NCBI GenBank assembly: GCA_037893245.1 | Contig: JBAIAA010000019.1 | Location: 558,001-622,000, forward strand | Reading direction: 5' to 3' | DNA length: 64,000 bases | DNA from: Crossaster papposus | Lineage: Eukaryota; Echinodermata; Asteroidea; Velatida; Solasteridae | Shown: positions 11,767 to 25,000 of the stretch, piece after piece | Layout of the letters: the number at the start of each line of letters is the position of its first letter | Numbering within the stretch: the stretch's first letter is position 1 | Position numbers and translations under genes: made by a program | The notes under the pieces: generated by a model | What the model was told of the DNA's origin: nothing | What the model saw: the letters and a program-made list of their open reading frames with translations, nothing else | Databases searched by the model: none

Positions 11767-12689
11767 TGGGATGGTTAGGGTTAAGACATTCCCAGTTTAT
11801 ACAACCAACTAATGTCGCGAATTAAGTGGTATTCCTACATGTAATAAGCCTACACACACAGAACAAATACACAGGTTGCGTACAAATTATTTTACATAAT
11901 TGCAATGTGCTATACAAACCTGCTAATAGGTTTAATACAACTTTACACAACAGGTATTATAGGTAAGGGTTTTTGTAAAATTAAAGTTATTAAATTTGTT
12001 GGTAAAAATAATTAGGTAACATTTTACAAACTATAATGGTAAAGCAATTAAGACTTTAATGGATTTAAAGGTAGGATACACCATTGGTAATTGCTTGAAT
12101 TCTCATGCAGAATAAGTGGATTTGGGGGGGTTGTTTGTTATAGTAAATTATATTTAACGGACCTGTCCGAAGTTTTAAAATCATGCATTTTTTTTGCGAT
12201 TGCCGTCTGGCGATTGTATTTTTTTTTTATAATTTCTTTTCGGAACAATTACTTAATATCTAGCGCAATCATTTTGCTGGATGCCTACAATCAATATTCA
12301 ATTTCCAATAAGCAAAACATTTCTTAATAATTCGGTAGTAATTGTTGTTATCGATATCTGCAAACGGTGTATCTTACCTTATTCCACTTTAGTTTCAGTA
12401 AAATGTACAAATGCTATGATAAACCTAACTACTATACCATACACGTAAATTACACTTTGCTAACAAGGTAAATACATCAACCAATTCAAGTAAATACTTT
12501 CGATTCTCGTTTTACCCTAAGGATATCACGATTTTGTGTATATCTGTACCACGATTATTCTAATTGATACATAATTATAAGTTAATTCCACCCACTATTT
12601 TGATTAGGGAATTACAGTGAGAGACGCCGGTCGCGTATTTGTTATTTATTTATTGGATGGGGAGCAGAGCATATTTTCTGTGCTATTCC

Positions 12690-13030
12690 ATGTGTTTATT
12701 GGGAAGGGGCGTAATCATACACGCAGCTTACTTTTTTATTATTATTAGATTGATTATCGATCACATGGGAAGGACATTAAATTAAAGGACGTGAAACGCT
12801 GGGTTAGGTGAATGTTTTCTTTCTTTTTCTGTGAGACTATCGTGTTTGTTTAGTTGTGTTTATTGGGAAGGGGCGTAATCATACATGCAGCTTACGTTGT
12901 TTTTTTAATTATTAGAACGATTTTCGGTCACATGGGAAGGACATTAAATTGAAGGACGTTTAACGCTGGGTTAATTATGTGGATTGTTTGTGGGGTTAGA
13001 CTATTGGTTTTTTAGTTAAAGATGAAGTGC
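12690..13030. repeat. Tandem repeat of roughly 165 bp, U1/U2 junction
   Basis: Two units of the motif set GGGGCGTAATCATAC, TTATTAGAACGATT, GGACATTAAATTGAAGGACG and CTGTGAGACTATTG. Single or partial copies recur near 640-830, 15,190-15,330, 34,670-34,870, 36,240-36,310 and 53,890-54,080. Confidence 0.7.
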
Positions 13031-13939
13031 TTTTGTAAGAAAATAGCAAGAAGAAACCGGTTTATACAGGCATACTCAAGGAATATCAGTTTATTTGTTG
13101 TGTTTGTTTGATCAATACTAGAGTTAGCTGCAGTGAATCAGAACTCATTGTATATGGAAAGGGAAGGGCGTTTATGGAAGTTTCCACAAGCTAGAACTAT
13201 TTTCCATCGTTTTTGTTATTCTTGAGGAGATGCTGAAACAGTTCTGCTGCGTAAAGTATTCTACGATTTTATGTTTGTGCCTGGTCTGCAGAAATAAATC
13301 TGTATATTTATGATTTGCTGGTATGCCAGCAGTGTGGTTGCGTAACTATACTGCCAGAGCGTAATTCTTGATTTAAGTTTTTATCTTAGTGAGATACGCT
13401 TCTTGGAGGCCAGTTCTGGCCACATTTTTTCTGCGAGATTGCTGTCAGTAGTGATGGAATGAAGAGGAAGGGGGAGGGAAGGAAAGGGATGAGGGGGGGG
13501 GGGGGGGTTACGTCTACAAGTTTCAAGAGAACCCCTCCGTTTTTTCGTTATTTTGTTTGTGAGGCAGAACAAAGTTATGCTGACAAGTATCATACAGATT
13601 GTATTTGTAACTGGTCTGCAGAGATAAATCTGTAATTGTACGTTATCTTTTTGTGATACACGCATCTGTAGGTCAGTTCGATGACAGTCAGTGGTTGGAG
13701 TTCGTGGACGGGCAAATACAGCAAACGTCTGCGGCCGAATTGGGTTGGATATTCCCCGAGAGCGGGAGTTTCAAGCCCTTTCTCTGGTTTTGGCGACGCG
13801 ATAACTGGTTTGTCTATTACAACAGTGGTCCTTTGTTTTTATTTTTATTTTAATTTAGTGATTGATTATTACCGGTAATAATATGCTGTCCCCTCTTTTG
13901 TTTCCTTTTTTGGACGGGAGGCAAAGCATATTTTCTGTG

Positions 13940-14520
13940 ATTTTCCACGTGTTTATTGGAAAGGGGCGTAATCATACATTCAGCTTCCTGTTTTTTTTTA
14001 TTATTAGAACGATTATCGGTCACATGAAGGACATTAAATAGAAAGACGTGTAACGCTGGGTTATGTGGATTTCTTTTTTTCTTTTTCTGTGAGACTATTA
14101 TTGTTTTTTTAATTATTAGAACGATTCTCGGTCACATGGGAAAGACATTAAATTGAAGGACGTGAAACGCTGGGTTACTTATGTGGATTGATTTTCGTTT
14201 TCTGTGAGACTATTGGGTTTTTTTTAGTTGTGGTTTTTTTTGGAAATGGGCGTAATCATACATGCAGCTTACGTTTTTGTTAATTATTAGAACGATTATC
14301 GGTCGCATAAAGGACATTAAATTGAAGGACGTGTAACGCTGCGTTATGTTTTGTTTTGTTTTTCCTGTGAGACAATTAGTTTTTTAATTATTAGGACGAT
14401 TCTCGGTCACATGGGAAGGACATTAAATTAAAGAATGTGTAACGCTGGGCTAGGTGGATTTTTGGTGGTTTTTTTCCTGTGAGACTATTGGTGTTTTGTT
14501 TGTTAAAGATAAAGTTAAAT
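13940..14520. repeat. Tandem repeat of roughly 165 bp, U2
   Basis: About four diverged copies of the same unit. Confidence 0.7.
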
Positions 14521-15861
14521 TTAGTTAAATAGCAAGGAGAAACCGCTTTATGCAGGAATACTCAAGGAATATCAGTTTATTGTTTGTGTTTTTTATCAAT
14601 CCTTGAGTTAGCTGCGGTGAATCAGAACTCATTTTATATGGGAAGAGGAGAGTGTTTATGGGAGTTTTCACAAGCTAGAACTATTTCTCATCGTTTTCGT
14701 TACTTTTTTGGAGATGCTGAAACAGTTCTGCTGCGTGAAGTATCATAGAATTTTATGTTTGTGGCTGGTCTGCAGAGATAAATCTGTATATATTTATCAT
14801 TTGCTGGTACGCCAGCAGTGTGGTTGTGTAACTATACTGCCCAGGGCGTAATTCTTAATTTAAGTTTTTATCTTAGTGAGATACGCTTCTGGGAGGTCAG
14901 TTTTAGCCACGATATCTCTATGCTAGATGACAGTCAGTAGAAATGGGGGGAGGGGTGGAGGTTTACGTGTACAAGTTTAAAGAGAACCCCTCGTTTTTTT
15001 TGGGTTTTTTTGAGACGCGGAATAGGTTCTCCTGACAAGTATCATAGGGAATGTATTTGTAACTGGTCTACAGAGATAAATCTGTAATTGTACGTTACCT
15101 AGTGGGTATGCCAGAAAGTGGTTGTTTGGCTGGCCCCTCCAGAGCGTAATTCTTAACTCTTTTTTCCCCATACATTATTTAATACACATTTATTTAATTA
15201 TTAGAACGATTATCGGTCACATGGGAAAGACATTAAATTGAAGGACGTGTAATGCTGGGCTAGGTTGATGTTTTATTTTATTTTTTCTGTGAGACTATTG
15301 GTGTTTTTTGTTTGTTAAAGATGAAGTGCTTTTGAAATAAAATAGCAAGGAGAAACCGGTTTATGCAGGCATACTCAAGGAATATCAGTTTATTGTTTGT
15401 GTTTGTTTGATTAATCCTAGAGTTAGCTCCGTTGGCAACTTTTTGTTAAAAACGAGACGTTTTGAAATTGAATTGACGGCGCAACGTCATGGTGACGTCG
15501 CACATTTGTAATAATTATGTGCGTATATAGCTATGTCCTATGTTATATTTCGTTCTAAAATGTATTTAGTGCAAATTTATACGTAGCTGATTTGATAAAA
15601 TCTTAACCAAACATAGTTCATGTACTACTGACTCGTTTAGTAATGCCGTTGTCTTAACACCTTTTTATGTTGATAAAACTTAATAAATTAAGTAGAATTC
15701 ATTTTTTGTTTCAAATAGAATATGAATATATATTTGTTTAACTCATGTATTAAGTTAAACACAACTACAATTTTGTATTGGGCCTATTTCTTCATTATTC
15801 GTTTAATATTTGCTTTGGTCAGGATTCATTTTTAGTGTGCCTCCTCGCTAAACAAATGTGC

Positions 15862-16028
15862 TTACATCTGGCAAATGAAAGGATATTTTTGCTGATCCGC
15901 TGAGCAAGAACCGTCGAGGTCTGACGCGACGGTTGGAGGCGCCGAGTCGCAATACGTCTCAGGGTTGTCGCCATCTTGGATTAGGAACTGGGTTTCGTCG
16001 TTTCCTACCGCCGCCCGCAAGGAAAGAC
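15862..16028 (-). CDS. U2 exon 4: C-terminal half of CTLD and stop
   Basis: 167 bases after acceptor CAATGTATAG. Same sequence as U1 except for an added Ala (LRAAVGN) and QFLIQDG for QFIIQDG. It ends in FICQM and TAA. It has no in-frame upstream ATG, as expected for an internal or terminal exon. The cysteine pattern is intact. Confidence 0.77.
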
Positions 16029-19000
16029 CTATACATTGAGTTGAAAAATGGTGGAAAACTCATGCAGTGAAATTGCACATCCGACTTGTGGACAATTCCA
16101 TTCACTTGGCGGCACTGCCTTCACAAAAATGCAGAAATCCATGGGTAAGTTAACTAGTGGTTGGTTTGTGACGTACCCGTGCGCATGCGAGATGAGGTTA
16201 AAGTGCGAACGGCCCTAGTCGAACCTTGGAGTCTAATTTTTGTGGCGCTGAAACATCGTACTCACGCCGACAAAACAATTTGTGTACATGATGTTTCCTT
16301 TATTTACGGTTTATTATACTCGGCGCAAACGCGAATTTGCGACGTTCGCGCAGAGAATTCGCAAAAAGTGAACAAATTTTCCCTCCTGCTAACTTTCGCA
16401 GCGAATGCTTTGCCGACGTCAAATTGATAGCTAAGGCCCGTTTCAAACGTCGCGCTTCTGCCGTGTCGAAAACAAATCTACTTGATTTTGTTTTGTATTC
16501 GACACGGCACAAACACGATGTTTGAAACCAATAAGGCTCGGCATATTGATTTCGGCTCGGCAAATTGATTTCGGCTAGGCAGAAGAAATAAGCTTGACAG
16601 GGTCTGTCGTTTTTATTCAATGCAGCACGGCAGTTAAGTATGGCGCGGTTTCAAACGTCGTGCTTCTGCGAGCTGCCGTGTTAATACAATTATAATTTAA
16701 AGTTGGCCCCCATATCGTTTATTATTAGGAATGCGCATTCTCACAGCATTTGTGCGAGTAAAGAAAACCGACAAACAAAATGTTGTTTTTTGTCATGCTT
16801 CCGGTTGTGAGCAAGTTTGGGTGCTGCTGATCTAGTCCCTTTGGTCGATTTCCGATTCAATGTTACGCATGCGTGGTCTTTTATTTCCTTTTCTTTGTCG
16901 ATAGTTGATCCCTGCTGCACGCTGCATGCACTCTGCCATAAATGGTTTGCTGTTGATAAGCAACGCAAGCATTTACCACGGCGCATAATTAAGTACCTAT
17001 TACTGCATATTTTGTTGACCTTGTCAAAATTGTGATCTTCTGGGGTGCTAAATCGATTTTTAACGTTTTTTTGTATAGTTTGTTTTAATAATCAGAGGTC
17101 AAGGTCACGTTATTAAGGCGAAGGTAATACAAATGCGTGTTTTTTATTTTTTTCACCGGCATTTTCTTACCTATACATGTATAGTGATATAGAGGCTTAC
17201 TGATTGCTAAATAAATGTCCACATTGTCCCAAATACCAAATCAATTTTTGAACAAAAACCATTATGGCTCGATGATTGACCCCACCCCGAGTTTTGGATA
17301 TAGACTCAATATTATTAAAATCTAAATATATAGCTAGGAAAAAAAGTAGTTACGTGTATTTGTTTAGGGACTTGGAATCAATTGGTTGTTGCGAACGTCA
17401 ATTTACTACAATTGTGTAGACTTGGGAAAAGAACATTGTTCGTCGCCTGGTCACTCATTAGCAATCACATAATTTACACACGGACATTCCATAATTCCAT
17501 ACCACAAAATGGTATTTTCTCGTGCGACTGTGTAAACAGAAAGTATAGATGAGCACTTTTTGAACTTGGCTTGAAGCCGGTTCATACTTCACGCGAATGT
17601 CACAAAGTAACGATGAAACTTAAATTGTTTGCGTCATGAAATTCGCTTCGCATTCGCGTGAAGTATGAACCGGCCTTTACGGTCTAGAATCACACTTACC
17701 GACAGGACCTTGATTGGGACTTACGATGATATTCACTTGTTTGCCTTAAAAATACAAAAAAAGAAACATGGGTAAAATGAGTTGTCAAAAGTTGGCACAA
17801 TTGCGTCATTGCGGAAGGTTTCCTGAAATCGGCTGCACGTACATGTACATGTCTAAAATGAATTACATGTCAACTTGAATGCAGGGCTAAGTATGTCACG
17901 TAGTGTCTATTGAAAATATAAATTAGCCCACAAAAAATGGTTTGAGGTCCTTATCCAGTTGCAACATACCTTGATAGATTAACACGGCCGCTTTCTCAAT
18001 TAGATGATGTGATTGTGCTGTGCAGGCAAATAGACCGCCCTCAAGCGGCAAGCTGTGGTGGTGAGAAATGACAAGAGTCGAGTGAATGATGCATCTAAAA
18101 GCATTCACTGCCTGAATCGTGTAACCGGCTCCCTCTGAGGCTGTCAAATTCTCCCAACTCGTTTTGCTGTTGTGACTGTCCTTGGGGAGAAAACTCCAGG
18201 TGATGACGTCACCGCTGGCCGTGCATTCCAAACGTATTGCTACGTTGTTAGTGATGCCCTCGTTCGTCATCGTAAGTTTGAGAATCTTTGGGCGCCAACC
18301 TACACAAACGAATAGAGTACAAACAACAACAACTACAAATGAGATTTGAAGGTTTCCATGGCAAAAAGGCAATAAGACAAGTACAAGTAGTTTGCGGTAA
18401 CACCACGGGATTTAGAAACGCACAGCATACTGGGTATATAGTAGCGTATTGTGACCTTTGCGAATTATAGTTAGGCAGATATATTGTAACGAAACCCCTA
18501 TCTGGTTTCGTCAGTTAAATATTTTGTTGGAGTTCGAAGAAAAATAACTGTACTTAAATTAAATTCAAACAAAATATTACTGTATTGCGGCAACAAAAAT
18601 ATGTGGCCGACTCTTATTTTATTTGTTTAAACAAATTAACAATATTTATAAACGATACAAATAAATGGCAACATGGATATGAAAATAAGTAAACCACCAT
18701 AACATACAATGGCTGGAACGGACTCATATAAATAATAATAAAATACAGAATTAACTTACATGTGTACAGAAAAGAAACAGCAAGAACATCCAACAACTCT
18801 GGATGTTCTTGCTGTGCGTCCCAGTCACAAAATGTCTCTAGTAAAATTAACAACACCACAGTTTTATATGCTTTCGACTTGAAACATGCCAGGCCAGCCT
18901 TATTACAATAACAAATGACAATTGAAAGACATTCACTGGCCTTAGCAAAAATAAAGAACTAAGTTACTTTAAATAATAATAGGATTAACTGGTTAATCCT

Positions 19001-22000
19001 CAACAACCAACCTACATACCAGGACCATTCCATTTCCAGTAACTGAACAAATAATGGTATGATCTAACATTAACAAAGAAAGTCAAATGGTATTGGGGTA
19101 TTATTAAAGTAATAGTATACAATTAAAGCCAATTTCGTTACACTGCCCTCCCCTGGGGGAAGGCACGTCCCAGTGCCTTAATCATAAATAAATACAAACT
19201 AATTACATAAAATTATATCTTGAAATATTTCCATATTGCCATACTTTAAAGAAATACATTTTTATTTTTAACTTACTTATTTAAACAGTTTCTATTTTGG
19301 AACATCTCTGCTGGTTAAAAGCATATACATTTTAATTATTTTACTGAAAATGTATGTGACGCATATACTGTGTGTGTATAGACAACTCAGATTGATTGGA
19401 AATTAAGACTGATTGGAAATAGGATTGATTGGAAACAATTCAACACGACTGCAAAAATAGATATTTATAATTATTGCCCCAACTGAAGCAAAGGCTCACA
19501 TCCTATTCACGGAAATGCACATACAAAGTTCTTAATTGTATCTGGTCTGCAGCCCAGGTGGCATAGTGTCCAGATGTTTTGGTTACACAGCAATTTTACA
19601 TTAAATATTCTGCAGTTCGCATCCATGTCGGTGGTTGTCGCCGACGTTGATGACGTACCCTGGCCATAGGTACATCATACTCTGCAGGAGATGTCGCATC
19701 TCCTGTGGAAATGTCTCCCTGATGATGTCTGTAGTGAGTGCCCCAATCCACCAGCTCAGTCTCCATTCTGCATTGTTATGCCTCCGAATCTCACTGATGG
19801 GGTCCGGTATCTCATTAATGAAGTCCGGTATCTCATGGACAGTACGAACTAGAACGGCATCCTCTGGGTCTCCACCAGCCGCCTCAGCTTCTCTGGTAGC
19901 ATCCGGCCCATCAGCTAGGATGTCGGTAGTGCCTCGTGTCGTGACCCCCTGGTTTCGGGAGTCTGCCCAATTGATACCTGGTGTCCGGTCCAGCCCATCC
20001 AGTTCACTCACTCTATCTTCAGTACTGATCCCGGTGTCATCTGCCGTGTGTGCTTCAACTTGTTTGGTTCGACTTGAAAAGCAGGGTTTTAGCCTATCGA
20101 AATGGACTATAATTCGCTGTCCCGTTTCAATATGCTTAATTCTATAAATAGCATCCGAAATGTGCTTAACAACAACATAAGGGCCTTTCCAATGTGATTG
20201 GAGTTTGGGACTAAGGCCAACTCTGCGCACATAATTATACAACCAGACAATATTGCCAACAGCATAGGGCTTTCCTTTAAGTTTAGCATCATAAAGACGT
20301 TTCTGTCTTTTCTGTGCACCCTCGATCTTTTCCCTAGCTACATCAAATGCCTTTTGCATACGTTCATACAATTCTGTAGCGTAACTCTCAGAGTTGCGAT
20401 AATCTTCAGGCTGAGGTTGACTTACTAGCAAATCTAGAGGTAATGTAATTTCTCGTCCGAACATCATACGGTTTGGACTAACTCCTGTTGTATCTTGTTC
20501 ACTTGCCCTATACGCCATCATGACGTATGGCAAATGAACGTCCCAATCTGATTGGTCCTCTTTGACATACATACTTAACATGTTCTGGATTGTGCGGTTT
20601 AGCCTTTCTACAAGGCCATCTGACTGAGGATGGTAGGCAGTTGTTCTAGTCTTATGAATGCCTAATAATTTGCACATAGACTGAAAAACATTACTTTCAA
20701 AATTAGAACCTTGATCTGAATGTAAACTCAATGGTACTCCAAAACGACAAAAAAATTGTTCAACTAAAACTTTAGCAACACTTTCTGCTTCTTGATTACG
20801 AAGAGGGTATGCCTCTACCCATTTAGTGAAATAGTCTGTGACAACTAAAATATAACGATTTCCTAGTCTACTTCGTGGCAAGGGACCAAATATATCAATT
20901 GCAACTCTTTCTAACGGTGCCCCAACCAAGGACGTCTGAAGAGCAGCACGTGCCTTCGATGAAGGAGACTTTTTACGTGCACAATTGTCACACTGTCTCA
21001 CCCACCGTTGTACTTCAGTACGACAGCCAAGCCAAAAGTATGAACGCTGGATTTTCTTAAATGTCTTCATCTGTCCTAAATGACCTGCTGTTCTAGCATT
21101 ATGAGCCTGTACCAAAACGTCTTTCTTCATTAAAGAAGGTACAACAACTTGGTAAATGGTAGACGAATTTACCTCATAACGTTTGTACAAAATGCCATCC
21201 CTTAACTCAAGTTGTTCCCAGAGATACCAATATCCCTTGACCTGACGGCTACAGGGCATCACGAGGTTAGACGGCGGCTTGTCTGGCCCTTCTTCCATCC
21301 ACTTGATCATGACCGCCAAAGTTTCATCACAGCGCTGAGCTCTACGAAGTTCATCTGAACTCAAACCTGCAAAGTTATGACTCAAAGAACTGCACGTTAC
21401 TGTTGATGAAACCTTGGGACATGCATCAAGAACTACCTCTTCAGACTCAGGCCGTCTTGAAAGAACATCAGCATTTCTGTGCTGAGTACCTGGCCTATGA
21501 CAAATTTCAAAATCAAATGTACTCAAAGTCTCGATCCACCTAGCTAACTGACCCTGAGCATCCTTAAAATTAATAAGCCATCTTAAGGAGCCATGGTCAG
21601 TTCTGACTATGAATTGTCTGCCGTAAAGATAATGTCTAAAGTATTTTACAAAGTGAACCACAGCCAGAAGTTCTTTCTTTGTGACGCTATAATTCTGTTC
21701 ACTTTTAGACAACTTACGACTAGCATAGGCTGTTACTCTTTCTTTGCCATCTTGAATCTGAGACAAGACTCCACCAATTCCCTCGCCGCTGGCATCTGTG
21801 TCAAGTATAAATGGACAAGAAAAATCTGGAAACGCCAAAATGGGCGTTGACGTTAATTTAACTTTCAAAATCTGAAAAGCATGTTCACATTCTGGGGTCC
21901 ATTTAAACCCAACATCTTTTTGTGTGAGTTTATGCAATGGTGCTGCAAGACGTGCAAAATTATGAATGAAACGGCGATAATATGAACATAGCCCAACAAA

Positions 22001-25000
22001 ACTTCTAACTTGTTTGAGGTTAGAAGGGGTAGGCCAATCACGAACCTTCCTGGATTTCTCAGGATCCGTCGCCACACCCTTCTCTGACACTACATGTCCC
22101 AAATAAGTAACCTCTTTTTGAAAAAGGGTACATTTCTTAGGCTTAAGCTTAAGCCCAGCTACAGACAACCTACGAAAAACTTCACTTAATCGTGCAGTAT
22201 GTTCTTCAAAAGTTTGCGCATAAATCAAAATGTCGTCCAAATATACCAAACATATTTTCCAGTGTAAACCTGCTAAAACTAATTCCATAAGTCTCTCAAA
22301 TGTACTTGGTGCATTACAGAGACCGAAGGGCATTACATTGAATTCATATAAGCCACTTCCTGTAGTAAAAGCTGTTTTGTCCTTGTCCTTAGGATTCATT
22401 TCTACCTGCCAGTACCCACTGGCCAAGTCCAATGAGGAAAACCACGCTGAACCTGCTAAAGAGTCTAGACTATCATCTATTCTCGGTAGAGGATAGGCAT
22501 CCTTAAGACTCACATCATTTAACTTCCTATAGTCTACACAAAATCGCGTAGAACCATCTTTCTTTTTAACCAGCACAATTGGACTTGCCCAAGGACCACT
22601 TGAAGGAGAAATGACGCCGGCTTTTAACATCTCGTCTACCTGAGTTTGAGCCTCGGGTCTTTGGTGATGTGGTAACCGTCGTGCCGGTTGTCGAATTGGA
22701 CGAGCGTTTTCTGTATTGATTTCATGAAATACCAAATTAGTACGACCTAATTCCCCAGACACAGAAAAGGTATTCTTATGTTGACAAAGTAACTCTTTTA
22801 ACTTAACTTTTTGATCCCGATTCAACGATTCTGAACTGCGTTGTAACAGTTCTTCTAAGGCAGGACTCCCTTCAATATCATCTGACATGGCTGATGTGTC
22901 CTCTATTATCTCAGCTGGTTGTAATAAGGCGATCTGCGTACCCTTATACAAAATTGAGGGTTCAGGTTGCAAATTAAAAATCCTTAGAGGGACCCTACTC
23001 TGCACAGAATTTATAAGAGTTCGACCAAGCAAGATGCCTTCATCTTTTGAAGCAAAACGACCAGACGGTTCAACAACACCTCGAAAGGCACAGCCACCTC
23101 GTGAATGTAATTGATCAGGTACAACTGCCTCTTGACCTGCTGGGACTGTTACCGTTTCTGCAATTGAAATTCTACAGCATGTAACAGGTACATTCTCTGA
23201 GATTAACGAAATTTCATGAGCATCAAACTTAAGTTTTCGCCTAGGAATATCAAAAACACCGCCATGTAATGCTAGATAATCCATCCCTAGAATACCTGCA
23301 TGCGTAATTGGTGCGACTATAATCAAATGGCGTCTATGAAATTTTCCAAACCGAATTACCATTTCAGCACAACCCAGAACCTGCAGGGTACTTCCCTCTG
23401 CAGCAACAATAGACTGATCCCAGGGGCACAGACCATGTTTGACATCTAAAGGTAGTTGTTGCCATATCTGTGGATGGAGAATTGTTACCGACGAACCTGT
23501 ATCAACTAAAAACTTGACATCAACACCACCCACCATACCAAAGACAAAGCAAGCTGGGGACTGGGCCTTATAATCTACTGGGGACTGGGCAACGACCCTT
23601 TGTCCAGTCCACTGCAATTTCCCTGATCTGTAGTAGAATGTGCGTTTGCAACGTGTACAAATGTGGGACACTGAGCTTTTTTATGTCCCATCTGCTTACA
23701 TTCCCAACAAGCAAATGGAAATGTATTCGAGCCCGACCTTGGCGTTTGCTGTGCGGACAACACTAACTTCAACTCACTAAGGGTTTGTTCTATCTGTCTT
23801 ATCTTAGTTTCCATTTCAGCACTTACAAGGCTAGCACCTTGCTGTAAAGATGTGGCCTGGTCAGCACTGGCCACAACCTTTTGTGGCAAAGGGTCTTTGT
23901 TATACTCTAACTGGACAAATGCCTCCTCTTCTAAGGCCAAGGTAAGGGCCTTACCCAAATTTGTGGGTTTTGCTCTCCTTACTTGTAATCTAACGTCAAC
24001 TAAATCAAGGGCTTCAATAAACTGGTCTCTACCAATCTCTTCTCTAAAATGTACAGAGACACTAGGATATGCCTTCAAGACCAACCTGCGAATTTCACTA
24101 GCAAGCTGTTGTAAGGATTCACCCTTCCTACGTGTCCTAGCCCGCAGTTGAGCTCGAAAGAGTTCGGCCTGTCCCTGGGGACAGAACCGTTCCCGTAGAG
24201 CGCCAACAAGTCCAATGTAACTATGCTTACTTGGATCTGGCAAATCTGTATAAACCTGCAAAGCATGTCCTCTTAATTTAACGGCAAGAAACCTAGTTTT
24301 CTGGTCCTCCGTCCATCCGTTAATTTCACAACATAAATTAAAATGTGTTAACCAATCTTCCAAGGGTGTCCTACCATCGTATGTTTCAGGTTGAACTACA
24401 GGTTTTGATATCGAACTAACAAAATCAGTTTGACAACTCAAATCACCAGCATCCTTGTTCCTTAAATAATCACCACTATGTACATGTCCAGTCTGACCCA
24501 TACTGTGGGTTTGACGGGCCAAAGAAAATCCTACTCTTGGCATTACCGGTACGCCGTATGTCGGAGTACTAGGACTTCTATTTAATTCTATTTTAACACC
24601 ACCCGTGGGGAGGGACCTGTGACTGGGACTAAAATTAGAACCCACGGGATCAAGAAAAGCGTCCGATCCAGCTAAACTATTCCCTAAAAAGTTAATTTCA
24701 TCCTCTAACATTTTAATGGTTTGTTTTAAGTGTTCTTTTTCACTTCGTTTTTCACTCATTTTGATTAATTTACTTTATCCTTAAGGGTTAAACAAATACA
24801 AACAGTTAAATAAGATCTAATACAAACTTTTTCTTCGAAATCCCACCGCTGCCACCAAAAACTGTAACGAAACCCCTATCTGGTTTCGTCAGTTAAATAT
24901 TTTTTTGGAGTTCGAAGAAAAATAACTGTACTTAAATTAAATTCAAACAAAATATTACTGTATTGCGGCAACAAAAATATGTGGCCGACTCTTATTTTAT

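Larger units (their letters stand above)
9502..12690. other. U1 5' flank and intergenic block
   Basis: No gene seen. It holds the promoter-side sequence, a short poly-C site, the palindrome and small element near 10.5-11.0 kb, the inverted-repeat element at 11.55 kb and AT-rich DNA. Small open frames here are not conserved in the U2 and U3 copies. Confidence 0.6.

Noticed and set aside
18614-18859. 81-residue open frame, repeated at 24992-25237
   Set aside because: Lies wholly within the two LTRs; it is repeated only because the LTR is.
19635-20147. 170-residue plus-strand frame opposite the pol gene
   Set aside because: Antisense shadow of the Pol C-terminal tail.
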